Source: Beroe forskalii (taxonomy: Eukaryota; Ctenophora; Nuda; Beroida; Beroidae). Taken from it: a stretch of 64,000 nt of DNA. The notes below the pieces were generated by a model. It saw only the letters and a list, made by a program, of their open reading frames with translations, did no database searches and was not told the origin of the DNA. The position numbers and the translations under genes are program-made. This document shows positions 1 through 11,900 of the stretch, piece by piece; the first letter of the stretch is position 1; every line of letters begins with the position of its first letter. The stretch spans positions 310,001 to 374,000 of the forward strand of contig WFMF01000066.1 in NCBI GenBank assembly GCA_011033025.1, given 5' to 3'.

Positions 1-352
1 AAGCCGCGACTAGAGCAAGCCACCACTAGAGCAAGTAGCCACTAGAGCAAGCCGCCACTAGAGCAAGCCGCGACTAGAGCAAGCCACCACTAGAGCAAGT
101 AGCCACTAGAACAAGCCGCCACTAGAGCAAGCCACCACTAGAGCAAGTAGCCACTAGAACAAGCCGCCACTAGAGCAAGCCACCACTAGAGCAAGCCGCC
201 ACTAGAGCAAGCCGCGACTAGAGCAAGCCACCACTAGAGCAAGTAGCCACTAGAACAAGCCGCCACTAGAGCAAGCCACCACTAGAGCAAGTAGCCACTA
301 GAACAAGCCGCCACTAGAGCAAGCCGCCACTAGAGCAAGCCGCCACAGAAGC
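1..352. repeat. 16-bp tandem satellite, 22 units
   Basis: Twenty-two head-to-tail 16-bp units of the form AAGCCGCCACTAGAGC fill the left edge, and the array probably continues outside the window. Variant units (AAGCCACC..., AAGTAGCC..., AAGCCGCG...) recur in a three-unit (48-bp) order, so whole trimers have been amplified. The last unit (CACAGAAGC) is decayed and marks the array end. No coding potential is seen. Confidence 0.95.
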
Positions 353-2100
353 AACCTATTACCACCAACACGGAAACCAGCATATGATTATGCATTAAAT
401 TATATCAAAGACGACCAACATAAAAACTGAACAAGTATAAAGTTTATAAACACGTGTGTCTGCTGAAAAGAGTAACATGAGAGCAACAATTTGAAAGAAG
501 AGCACATTCATGTTTATTGTACAATGCACAATTCATATCGTATCGGGTAACGAGACCGACGCTGAAACGAAACAAGAACAGAAGAGCGACATAACGGAAG
601 AAGGGTGTTAGAAAATTAGAGAGAAAGGAAAGAAGAGCAACGGGAAGTTAGGCAAGTAACATGAGAGCAAGGGGTGGGGAATTACGGAAGGGTAACGACA
701 ATTCGTGTTGGAAAGTGAGGCAAGTGACATGAGAGCAAGGGTAGACGAGCAACATACCAACAGAAGAATAACTGCACTGAGAGAGTGTTGTAAGAGTAAC
801 AATTATCACTGACGGTGTAGCCTATATAAAATGAGGAGAGGAGGAGAGGGGGAGGAGGTGTTTAGAGAGTGCTAAGGGGGTGCGCACTTGGTACACCTAC
901 AGACCATATCGTATTTCAAATTACTATACGAGTTAAAATACACACACAACAAACATACACGGTGACATAGACGAACAAAAACACACACAATCGAAAAGTC
1001 ACGAGCTTCGAGTATACGTACAAATAAATCCACAGATATCATATACAAGCACGAACTTACAGACGAACATGAGTGGAAATGCACACGCGTACGTGAATAC
1101 GCAGTACGCACGCCACATACACACGCAAATTTTCACGCATAAATGGATGCCACACGCAAACGCACAGAGAGAAAATGGAAAGAGATTGCAAACACAACTT
1201 ATTATTATTACTTTACATCAGAGAGCAGCGAGATGTGTATACAAATCATCTCTCTCTCCTCGCTCTCTCTAATGTATACATTGTACAAGTACGAGACAAA
1301 CAAACACACAAACACAAAAATAGAAACACACGAACAAACACACACACAAATAAAAACAGAAACAGAGGCGTACAAACTGAAACACCGACATACAAACAGA
1401 ATCAAGACGTACAGACTGAGAGACAAACGGACACGCTTATAATAGTGACGTAAGATATTAACTTGTTAAAATATTTTATTACTTAAGTAGTATTATTACG
1501 GCATGTGCCGCCTGGCACTTAGGTGGCACATCACTCGGTGTGTACACAGGAAATGGAGAGTTGAATACATGAAATGGAGCCATGTATACAGGACTCAGAA
1601 GTACACGAGTAGGTACATGAAGATACAAGAGGGGTGCAGATGATTCGCACCTCTTTGCTGGGCAGTAGGCGATAAACCGACCACACAATACGAAAATTAT
1701 TCGCTAATTACGTGTTTTACTCACACAACGCAGTTCTGTGTATACCCAAATCGGATTGCATAATCAACTACCTTTAAGTGCCTCATAATACCTACAGAGA
1801 TCAGAAATGCCGGTCTAGACTAAGAAGTTGGGATGGTAGAATGAGTTGTACATCTGGACAAAACAGAGACCGGAGAGCCAATGTAGAGACTGAACTCGTT
1901 TGAGGCAACATTGATATCTAAGGTCCTAAAGAGTAAAGACTTCGGTCCTAAACGACTTTTTAGGCAAAACAATTGATAAATTCAATTTAAACCCTTCGTG
2001 CTCAGCGGCATATCTAAATTCTCATTGATTGACAGTTGGTATGCCAATCACGTGTAAACGGTTTGATTTGATTACTAGATTATGACTTGAACTGAGAATG
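353..2100. other. Gene-free spacer, purine-rich then CA-rich
   Basis: No gene is recognised. The stretch has a purine-rich block (about 600-880, repeated GAGAGCAA/AACATGAGAGCAAG words) and an A/C-rich block of CACA, AACACA and ACAAACA runs (about 930-1440) that produces long but low-complexity open frames. If CNOT1 continues leftward, this is intronic. Confidence 0.6.
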
Positions 2101-2545
2101 TTACCCCCCAACAAGTATATCACAGCCCTAAAAACAAGTAACTCACTTGAGTAATGATAATTTTACCCCCCCTAGCAAGTAACTTACTTCAAATGAGTAT
2201 GTTACTCCCTGTAACTTACCAGTACTCAGTATGCTGCCCCTCCCCCAAGTAACTCACTTGAACTGAGTATGTTTTACCCCCAGTAACTCACTTGAAGTGA
2301 GGATGTTGTTACCCCCCAGCAAATAACTCTAGTAATTAGTCAAGTAACTCACTTGAAGTGGGGATGTTGATACCCCCAGTAACTCAGTTCAAGTGAGGAT
2401 GTTTTGACCCCCCCCGGCCCCCCCTACCAAATAACTCTAGTTGGTAATAGCAAGTAACTCACTTGAACTGAGACTGTTGTTACCCCCGGCCCCCCAGCAA
2501 GTAACTCTAGTAATTAGTCAAGTTACTCACTTGAAGTGAGGATGT
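2101..2545. repeat. Degenerate AAGTAACTCACTTGAA repeat
   Basis: About a dozen imperfect copies of a unit containing AGTAACTCACTTGAA, then TGAGTATGTT and a C-run (CCCCCC) of variable length. Unit length varies through insertion of C-rich and CTAGTAATTAGTC pieces, so this is an old, eroded minisatellite. It directly precedes the much younger 58-bp satellite. Confidence 0.8.
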
Positions 2546-2617
2546 TGTTGGAGGGAGGCTGGCTGAGGGAAGTGCGGCGCTGCTGCTGCGCTACCACAGC
2601 TGAGAACGAGCTGTCTG

Positions 2618-5190
2618 GAATAGGAGGACTACACGACTGAGGACCATAGTGCTGAAACACCGGGGTGGAGTTAGTGAATAGGGGAACTACACGACTGAGG
2701 ACCATAGTGCTGAAACACCGGGGTGGGGTTAGTGAATAGGAGGACTACACGACTGAGGACCATAGTGCTGAAACACCGGGGTGGGGTTAGTGAATAGGAG
2801 GACTACACGACTGAGGACCATAGTGCTGAAACACCGGGGTGGGGTTAGTGAATAGGAGGACTACACGACTGAGGACCATAGTGCTGAAACACCGGGGAGG
2901 GGTTAGTGAATAGGAGGACTGCACGACTGAGGACCATAGTGCTGAAACACCGGGGTGGGGTTAGTGAATAGGAGGACTACACGACTGAGGACCATAGTGC
3001 TGAAACACCGGGGTGGGGTTAGTGAATAGGAGGACTACACGACTGAGGACCATATTGCTGGAACACCGGGGAGGGGTTAGTGAATAGGAGGACTGCACGA
3101 CTGAGGACCATAGTGCTGAAACACCGGGGTGGGGTTAGTGAATAGGAGGACTACACGACTGAGGACCATAGTGCTGAAACACCGGGGTGGGGTTAGTGAA
3201 TAGGAGGACTACATGACTGAGGACCATAGTGCTGAAACACCGGGGTGGGGTTAGTGAATAGGAGGACTACACGACTGAGGACCATAGTGCTGAAACACCG
3301 GGGTGGGGTTAGTGAATAGGAGAACTACACGACTGAGGACCATAGTGCTGAAACACCGGGGTGAGGTTAGTGAATAGGAGGACTACACGACTGACTCTGA
3401 GGACCCTAGTGCTGAAACACCGGGGAGGGGTTAGTGAGTAGGAGGACTACACGACTGAGGACCATAGTGCTGAAACACCGGGGTGGGGTTATTGAATAGG
3501 AGGACTACACGACTGAGGACCATAGTGCTGAAACACCGGGGTGGGGTTAGTGAATAGGAGAACTACACGACTGAGGACCATAGTGCTGAAACACCGGGGA
3601 GGGGTTAGTGAATAGGAGGACTACACGACTGAGGACCATAGTGCTGAAACACCGGGGTGGGGTTATTTAATAGGAGGACTACACGACTGAGGACCATAGT
3701 GCTGAAACACCGGGGTAGGGTTAGTGAATAGGAGGACTACACGACTGAGGACCATAGTGCTGAAACACCGGGGTGGGGTTAGTGAATAGGAGCAAGGTTG
3801 TTAAATACGTATTTTTTTAAAATACGGCAAAAAATACAATACGTATTTTTTGCCAGAATCTGCCGTACTTTTTTCTCCTTCAATTATAAAATTTTGCTTA
3901 AATTTCGAAGAAGCAAGTCTATTGTTACATATAGGTCGCGCGCGCACTCTAAATGTTTACGATACCATCATTGTTTTGTACTTGGTAGCGCATGCGCGCG
4001 TACTTTTTCACGTATTTAACAACCCCTATTCAGACTCCGTGATGATATTTCTAAGTCACGTATTGTGAGAAAAATACGCGTATTTTTCTTCAGAGGCCAA
4101 TACGTCGTACTTTTTGGCGATTTTTTCACGTATTTAACATCCTGGAATAGGAGGACTACACGACTGAGGACCATAGTGCTGAAACACCGGGGTGGGGTTA
4201 GTGAATAGGAGAACTACACGACTGAGGACCATAGTGCTGAAACACCGGTGTGGGGTTAGTGAATAGGAGGACTACACGACTGAGGACCATAGTGCTGAAA
4301 CACCGGGGTGGGGTTAATTAATAGGAGGACTACACGACTGAGGACCATAGTGCTGAAACACCGGGGTGGGGTTAATTAATAGGAGGACTGCACGACTGAG
4401 GACCATAGTGCTGAAACACCGGGGAGGGGTTAGTGAATAGGAGGACTACACGACTGAGGACCATAGTGCTGAAACACCGGGGAGGGGTTAGTGAATAGGA
4501 GGACCATAGTGCTGAAACACCGGGGTGGGGTTAATTAATAGGAGGACTACACGACTGAGGACCATAGTGCTGAAACATCGGGGAGGGGTTAGTCAATAGG
4601 AGGACTACACGACTGAGGACCATAGTGCTGAAACACCGGGGAGGGGTTAGTGAATAGGAGAACTACACGACTGAGGACCATAGTGCTGAAACACCGGGGT
4701 GGGGTTAGTGAATAGGAGGACTACACGACTGAGGACCATAGTGCTGAAACACCGGGGTGGGGTTAGTGAATAGGAGAACTACACGACTGAGGACCATGTG
4801 GGGTTATAGTGCTGAAACGAAACACCGGGGTGGGGTTAGTGAATAGGAGGACTACACGACTGAGGACCATAGTGCTGAAACACCGGGGTGGGGTTAGTGA
4901 ATAGGAGGACTACACGACTGAGGACCATAGTGCTGAAACACCGGGGTGGGGTTAGTGAATAGGAGGACTACACGACTGAGGACCATAGTGCTGAAACACC
5001 GGGGAGGGGTTAGTGAATAGGAGGACTACACGACTGAGGACCATAGTGCTGAAACACCGGGGTGGGGTTAGTGAATAGGAGGACTACACGACTGAGAACC
5101 ATAGTGCTGAAACACCGGGGTGGGGTTAGTGAATAGGAGGACTGCACGACTGAGGACCATAGTGCTGAAACACCGGGGAGGGGTTAGTGA
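2618..5190. repeat. 58-bp satellite array, about 38 units
   Basis: Highly similar 58-bp units, each reading GGAGGACTACACGACTGAGG, then ACCATAGTGCTGAAACACCG and GGGTGGGGTTAGTGAATA. Units differ by single substitutions (GGGGAGGGG for GGGGTGGGG; GCACGACT for ACACGACT; TTAATTAATA for TTAGTGAATA). A few are truncated or carry small insertions (near 3390 and 4795). The array is split once by a transposon at 3793-4145. The low divergence means recent expansion. Confidence 0.97.
3793..4145. mobile_element. hAT-like MITE inside the 58-bp satellite
   Basis: A 353-bp insertion breaks one satellite unit. The left end reads CAAGGTTGTTAAATACGT and the right end, reverse-complemented, CCAGGATGTTAAATACGT, so 16 of 18 bases of the terminal inverted repeat match. 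The flanking octamer AATAGGAG is duplicated on both sides (3785-3792 and 4146-4153), which is the target-site size of hAT transposons. Extra internal copies of the ACGTATTT word lie near both ends. It has no transposase gene, so it is non-autonomous. Confidence 0.85.
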
Positions 5191-8100
5191 AATCCAGAAG
5201 AATCACACCACTACAGAAGGTGCAAGGAAATGCAAACTGTGAAACTCAGGGATAGGAAGTCATATGCCGTCAAAAGACGTGGGAATGTAGGTCAAAAAAC
5301 TGAAATGATAGTAAATACAGGTTAATGGTTGTCGATAAAAAGAGGAGTGTTATTCGAAAAAGGGGGAATAAACAGGGGAACACGCTGAGGAAATAATACA
5401 AAACTCGGAAAGAATAAGTAACGTGTATACAATATGTTTAATGTTTATTAACGAGGCAACTATTGAATCCACGCCCACTGAAACAGTAAATAAACAATGT
5501 ATAATTCTTTAAAACGAACAACCACGGAATGAGCTATTTCAAACAAATGGGCCAAGTTGTTAATTGTTTGAGCTATAACAATAGACGACTATGTCTATAG
5601 ATTGTTTGAAGGATAAAACGAAACTTCGATGCGCCAAACTATAGAAGTGATGGGCTATCTCATGTTCCGATATCATGTATCGAACAATTGTACACGAAAG
5701 AAAAAAGATATATCAACACGTCAAAAGGCCCAGTTCAATCACAGAGAGTATCAGAAATTTCCCCTTAACAATACACCTGGCCTCCTGACAGAGACTGACC
5801 CATCACACAAAGTAAGGTAGGTAATGATGTGAAGTAACGCTTGCGCAGACTCAGTAGTTGATGGAGCATGACGTCATTGTCACAGCTCAGAACGGGGAAT
5901 TAATGACGATAAACAGCGCATATTGTGAGTGACGCAACATGTTATATAGTACGCGTCAATAGTGTACTATTGTGGGTAGAGTTCTTATAGCAACAGTGTG
6001 ACGAGCGTGTATTATAGACCCATTATCACACAAGTCAAGTGGTTATCCTTTATATGTAGGGTACATTGCACCATGTTGCCAAAGGAGATATACCAGGCAG
6101 CTCCTGTTGAGAAGGTCACACACAGATCCGATGTGATTCAATCCATCAGATTACCTCTAACTCTCTCTCTCTCTCTCGTCAGTTAGTGACACATCAAGGT
6201 CTGTGAAATGTACATGATACTGCGGCGGAACATCATTGTTAAATTATAAAGTGGGGTTGTATTTGTATTCATGAGAATGAATTGCATTGTTGAACAAAGA
6301 CCTTGACTGTGGAAGAACATTCAGCACCAAAAGATAGGGTGACAATTGAACTGAACTCCGTGTATATAGATTATGATCCCATGATACTTTTCTGATTTGA
6401 ACAATCCTACTGTTGACGTCAAAATGATGAATTTGAAAGATAGCACCAAAAACGAAATTGGAGACCTAACCTTCCTCCTCAACAGGTTATTCCTAAGAAA
6501 TAAGTATTTTGTACTCTTGAAAAAATTTCCCGATATTTTCTTGTCAAATGCCTTCCCTGAACAAATATTTACTGTGAGAAATTAACATCGGCAATCATGC
6601 ACTCCCACAAAATAAAATCCACACGAAATGAAAATTAGAACAATGCCCCGAGTAATATCAGCTTCAGACACTGTGTATTTGCCCATGAGCCAACCCAACA
6701 GCAATCACCCTGAACACACAAAGGGGGCACAGGAAGAAAGAAAAGCAACCACATACTCCCAAACAGAGTGGAGAGCTAGAGAGAGAGAGAGAGAGAGAGA
6801 CTAGTGGACAATGAATTAAAAACATATATTGGAGGTCTATATGCACAGAGAGCTCAGATATGATGATGCAGTAGTAGTAGTAGTATTGGGAGGTTAATAG
6901 CTTTTCAGTATGCTATATCCTATTATACCTGTACACATATTGTATAAATACTGAGCGTGTGTATATCAGAGAGGAGAGGGAGGGAGGGGTATTACTAATG
7001 GCAACAACGTAAACAAATCATAGCAGCACACAGCCACAGGAGCCTCTGGTTGCTGGCAGGAAGGAAGTGAAGGTACCAACAACTTCAAGATACTTCTATC
7101 ATACACTCGAACAAGTAACCAATTACAACGCTTGTACCATGCCCAAAGCCCATAGACGTTTTACGTGTACCTAAAAGTGTCCCAACTGAAAACAATGCAA
7201 AACCTTGGAAATGGCACCTACACCCACCAACAGTAAGTATTACTATTGAAACCAAAGGCAATACATCCACTGCAACCACTGGTAGCGTCTATCTGCCCAC
7301 TGTAACAGTACATCTGCAAAGCATGTAAAACCCCTCATGTACATTTTACATCCCCTCAACACACACAGAGGTGGCAATCTTCCAGCCATTAGACGAATAA
7401 AGCTTTTAAACAGGTGAAACTGTGAAATAGAGATGATGCTGGAAAAGTAGGCACTTAGCTCTTGAGTGTAGCTTGGAGACGACCCAATTTACAATTTACA
7501 ATGTACATAGCACTATAGCGAAAAACAAGAGAACATAGCACTAAGAGCCCAAAACCAAAGACCCGGGCCTGGCGACCGGAAAATGGGGCGCTAATCTAAT
7601 TCAAGTAAGACACTTGACAGTGACATTACAATCCTTATTAGAAAGAGAAGTTGTGGTTTACAAGGGTTTGAAAAAGGGGTATTGATTACAAGTTAACCAG
7701 CCGCGTAAACCGACCAAGTGTTTAAAACGTGATCGCCTAGAAACGAGGGCAACAAATGTACTTCAAAGCAGGATACATCGTGTTCCCTGACGTACCAATT
7801 ACAACGTACGAACTGGTACGAATCACACGAGAGAAGGTTGAGATGGAGGGAAATTTCCGAGGACAGCAAATAGGACGGTACACAACACAAGGTTGGGAAA
7901 TTGGGGTGAATGGCACGACAGTCAGTGAGAAATTGGGGTGAAAGGAACGACAGTCACTGAGAAAGAGGCCGGGAGAACGGCAGGGAGGCATCATAATTAA
8001 GTGCGTAAGCAGTCGGTGTGCGTACAAGCCAAAGGAGAGGAACCGTTGCTGGGGAACAGTATGCTCAATATTAAAGTATTTGTCGTGATCAAGGAATGAG

Positions 8101-8972
8101 ACAATAGTTCAAAGGCTGAGGTGTAACATCGGGTGTGTGGGAAAGAGCAAAGCATCGGGTGCGAGACAACATCTAATTCTCAAGTGTGCGTTGGAGGAGC
8201 GAAACAATGGTTGCGTTTCATCATCTAATACTTGAGTTTATGTGTTTAATAAGGAGCTAAAACGGTCGGGAGACAACATCTAATACTCGAGTGCTAGTGA
8301 AGGGAGCAAAGCGAGCTTTAATTGCTGTCATTATAATATATGCGACGTTAGGCACACTTTGTACAAGGGCATTATACCTTACAAGGAGCGAATCTAAGGG
8401 GGACAAATCGCATCAGGTGGAACTAGCGATGCCAACTCGTTTCTATGTACAGGAGCTCGTATGCGTTGTGGCACAGGTAGACCGAGGCAAGGCGACTTGG
8501 TTCGGGTGGAACTCTCACAAGTCCGCTACCCGCTTAGAAAGTTACAAGTAAACAAAATAAATTCCAAGGATTATTGAAAGGGGTCATTCAGTAGGAGCAG
8601 GAGTACGGATAAAGATAACGGAAGGAGCTACGGAATCCGCAGCTTCAATTGTACGGACGGTGGCTGGTGTTTAATGAAGGTAAAGAATATATCACTTTAT
8701 TAGTTAACAAGAGGCCCGGTTAATGGTAGCGACTAGGGGCGGACACTGATTGTGTGGTGCATGGTTTGCGTGCCTGGTGCGAGTTGGGACGTGTATTATT
8801 ATAGATGTAGGAAGAGGGGCAAGGAAGTAGGGGGCAAGGAAGTGGGGGGCAAGGAAGTGGGGAATTATGTGAGAGGATGTACAAGCACAGGACACAGGCC
8901 TGGGTATACGTCACCAACCAACCATTGTAACCTATGATAGTGACGTCACACAACTAAGTGTGCAGCATGTAC
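5191..8972. other. Gene-free stretch, probable long CNOT1 intron
   Basis: No exon or RNA gene is recognised. It holds CT/GA microsatellites (6160-6180, 6775-6805), an AGT run near 6870, two tandem near-copies of a 31-bp unit around 7900-7965, diffuse repeats containing ACATCTAATACTCGAGTG (about 8160-8300), and GGGCAAGGAAGTG repeats (8815-8865). Because the last CNOT1 exon seen ends at 8973 with a normal donor and more than half the protein is still missing, this stretch is most simply intron 14. Confidence 0.5.
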
Positions 8973-11900
8973 CTGTAGGAGATGCTGTTTGCTGGTGTTG
9001 TTATTGTTGTTAGACCCATTGTTAACCGGCAGCTGCGTTATCCCACCACCCATTACACTCCCCAGACCGTTAGTCAGGCCACTTAGCGATACCGCCGCCT
9101 GCAATGGAGGGTTGCTAAGATGTTGCTGAGATGTTGCTAAGATGTTGCTAAGATGTTGCTAAGAAGGAGGTTGCCGGGTGATCCGCACAAATCGGACCAT
9201 CTGTACACAAAGTTGGGATATTCTTAGGAAGGGAATTCTGTACACAGTAGTAAGCAAGTATTTATTGCATTATCACCATGGGAAAGTGCACAAACGACAC
9301 CTCTACAAGCATCCTCACAATGCTCTGACACCCTCGCACGACCCTAGCTGACATCTAATCAAGGAAACATTCCAAGCATTCCACGTACCGTGTTGGAGGA
9401 AGAGTTGCCAGGGTTGATGAGTTTGCTGGGAAGTCCGGACTGGAGTCCTGATTGTAGTCCGGTCTGCATGCCTGGCAGTCCGCCCAGTCCACCAGCTGTC
9501 GAAGTGGCACCTAACATGGGGGAAGTGGCTCCACTGCCACTACCACCTAACATACTGCTACTGCTGGCACTGCTGGTCAGCAGCGAACTGCTGTTGTTAC
9601 CGAGCGAGTTGTTACCTAGCAGCGAGGTGTTGCTAGACAACATTCCTCCTGCGTTGCTGGACAACATTCCTCCCGCGTTGCTAGACAACATTCCTCCTGC
9701 GTTGCTAGACAACAGGCCCGTGTTGTTGCTAGGCAGCATTGAGCTGGTGTTAGTGAGGATGGTGCTGGTCGGGTTGTTGGTTGTATTGTTGTTGTTTATC
9801 AGGGATGCAGCAGGCAGGTGAGTAGACATCAACATGTGGATGTGTTCCTTCACCTCCTCCGAGATGGGGCAGCCGTCGTTAGGCTGCTGCAGCACGCGTT
9901 GCAGACAGTGGAGGATGCTCAGGATCACTTCCTGGGGCAGGTGGGGGTTCTTCCCCGGACCCTCCTGACTTGCTTCCAACTTCCGGGACAGGTAGGTGAT
10001 GGTCGCCTGAAGCAGGGTGTCAGGGTAGCGAGATAGAAACAGGTTCAAGAGTTCTAATAGTCATATCGAGAGGGGAGGGTATAGTCATAGAATAAACAGA
10101 AAACAATATTACCCATCCAAAGTTTAATCCATCCATCACCCCTCACTTACCATGACGAAAGGCTCCTGGTGAGAAAGGAACTTATCCGTCAACCACTTGT
10201 CCAACTTGAGGTATTCCCTCCTGGAAGCCAGCACAGCCAGCTCTATAACAAACGGGAAGTTGGGAGACTGGAGCAGCCGGGACAGGGTCTTCAAGTCCTG
10301 CGCTACATCCAGAATCCGGGATAGCCTGGTTTGATCGACCTGTCCGTTAGGGGACTTGTCGTGTCTGTAGTAGTCGCACATGGCATCCAGTACCAGGCCC
10401 TGTAGAGTACCCTGTCTGTTGCCAGGTCCTGACCAGCAGTAGTGCAGGATGATTGCGGAGTTAGGGTGGTTGCCTAGGAACGTCTGGAGTAGGTGGCTTA
10501 TCATGTCGTCCTGTGAGGGGAGAACAGAGTAAGAGTGTGGAATAGTCAGAGTTAGAGGGTTTCTTAGGGAAGTTCATCTATCTAAAACTCAACATAAGCC
10601 TGCAGTAACACAATTTTTTCACATTACCTGAAGTGTGTGCCAGTTACACTTGCTCTGCAGTAACCCTAGCATGAGGATGTCAGGGCACAGTTTGGCAGGT
10701 GTAGTGAGGATCTTGACCACTTCGGCTCGCTCCCCACACTCCCCGATGTTCAGTAGTGTCTCGATCAGGTCCAGAGATGTCCACACCTGAGGGGCCAAAC
10801 AGAGTTGGAGATTGAGAACAAAAATATCCACAACTCACTACACGCATAAATCGTAGGTAATGTTCATCCAAAATCTACATTCGCCTGCTCAATGAATAGA
10901 GTTTTCGAATTTCGTCAAGTTTGATGTTAGTGTAACTATTACGAACTAGTAATCTTGCCACACACATGTAAAAATGTAAAATAGTTTTTGGTTCTTTTGC
11001 AGATTATCCACTGGATAATCTGCAAAAGAACCAAAAACTATTTTACATATCCAGAGAAATGTTAATTGAGTGATTGTATAATTGCAATTACATTAACTAA
11101 AATTAGGTTCATTAACAGGACTAAATCAGGTCTGGCTTCCTAATCATACGACCTCATCAGTCATCACCGTTCCATTACTTGTTAGTCTGATGTAACTGGA
11201 GTCTATGGCACAGGAAATGAGGTCACATGACATGGCAGCAAGGGTTATCATTGGGCGGTTATCTCATTGTGCACCCCTAATGAGATCTCATTTCACACTT
11301 GATGCTTGACACCTGAGAGATGACACTCCCCCTGACATCGGGTATAAATACCACCGCATCCAAACAGAACTATCATTACTTCCCTCCTCCTTCAGACTAC
11401 CAACCACCTTCCACATACTACCAAGATGAAGACAGACAAGACGCAGTCACAGAAGATGGACAGACAGATCGTCACTTCCCGAGAGTTCGCAGACAGATAC
11501 AATGTGCTGCAGAAGCTGGGGGAGGGAGGCTACGGCTCGGTCTACGCCTGCCAGGACAAGAAGAGCGGAGTGAAGAGCAGTGAAGACTGTCCCGGACTGG
11601 CGGTGTTCCAACAAGACCTACATCGCTGAACTGGACATGAGGATCCTAACGAGGTGGCACTGTGGCAGCCCCTCTCTCATCCCAACCTGGTGGCGCTGGT
11701 GGAGGTCTTCCTGGACACTAAGAAGATGAGGTGGTTACTGGTCATGGAGTACGAGGAGGGGTATGGGGACCTGTTCGACTACGTGGATAGGAGGGGAGTG
11801 CTGGAAGAGGGGAGAGCAGGAACATCATCAGACAGCTGGTCAATGTCATCTACTATCTCACCCTACAAGACGTGGACCACAGGGACATCAAGGACGAGAA

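Noticed and set aside
1069..1453. Overlapping open frames of about 65-100 codons on both strands
   Set aside because: They are CA-rich low-complexity sequence giving Thr/His/Lys-rich or Cys/Val-rich peptides with no family resemblance.
2523..5190. Regular repeat spacing that could suggest a CRISPR array or coding repeats
   Set aside because: Units are contiguous 58-mers without unique spacers, and frames change at unit variants. It is a satellite in a eukaryotic genome.
7756..8027. Overlapping 60-96 codon frames on both strands
   Set aside because: No recognisable domain, and the region includes a local tandem duplication; likely chance.
8291..8551. 86-codon plus-strand frame with a hydrophobic start
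   Set aside because: Surrounded by degenerate noncoding repeats, with no conserved domain, promoter or neighbour to support it.
9390..9821. 143-codon plus-strand frame rich in Leu and Pro
   Set aside because: It is the antisense shadow of CNOT1 exon 13 and its low-complexity repeats.
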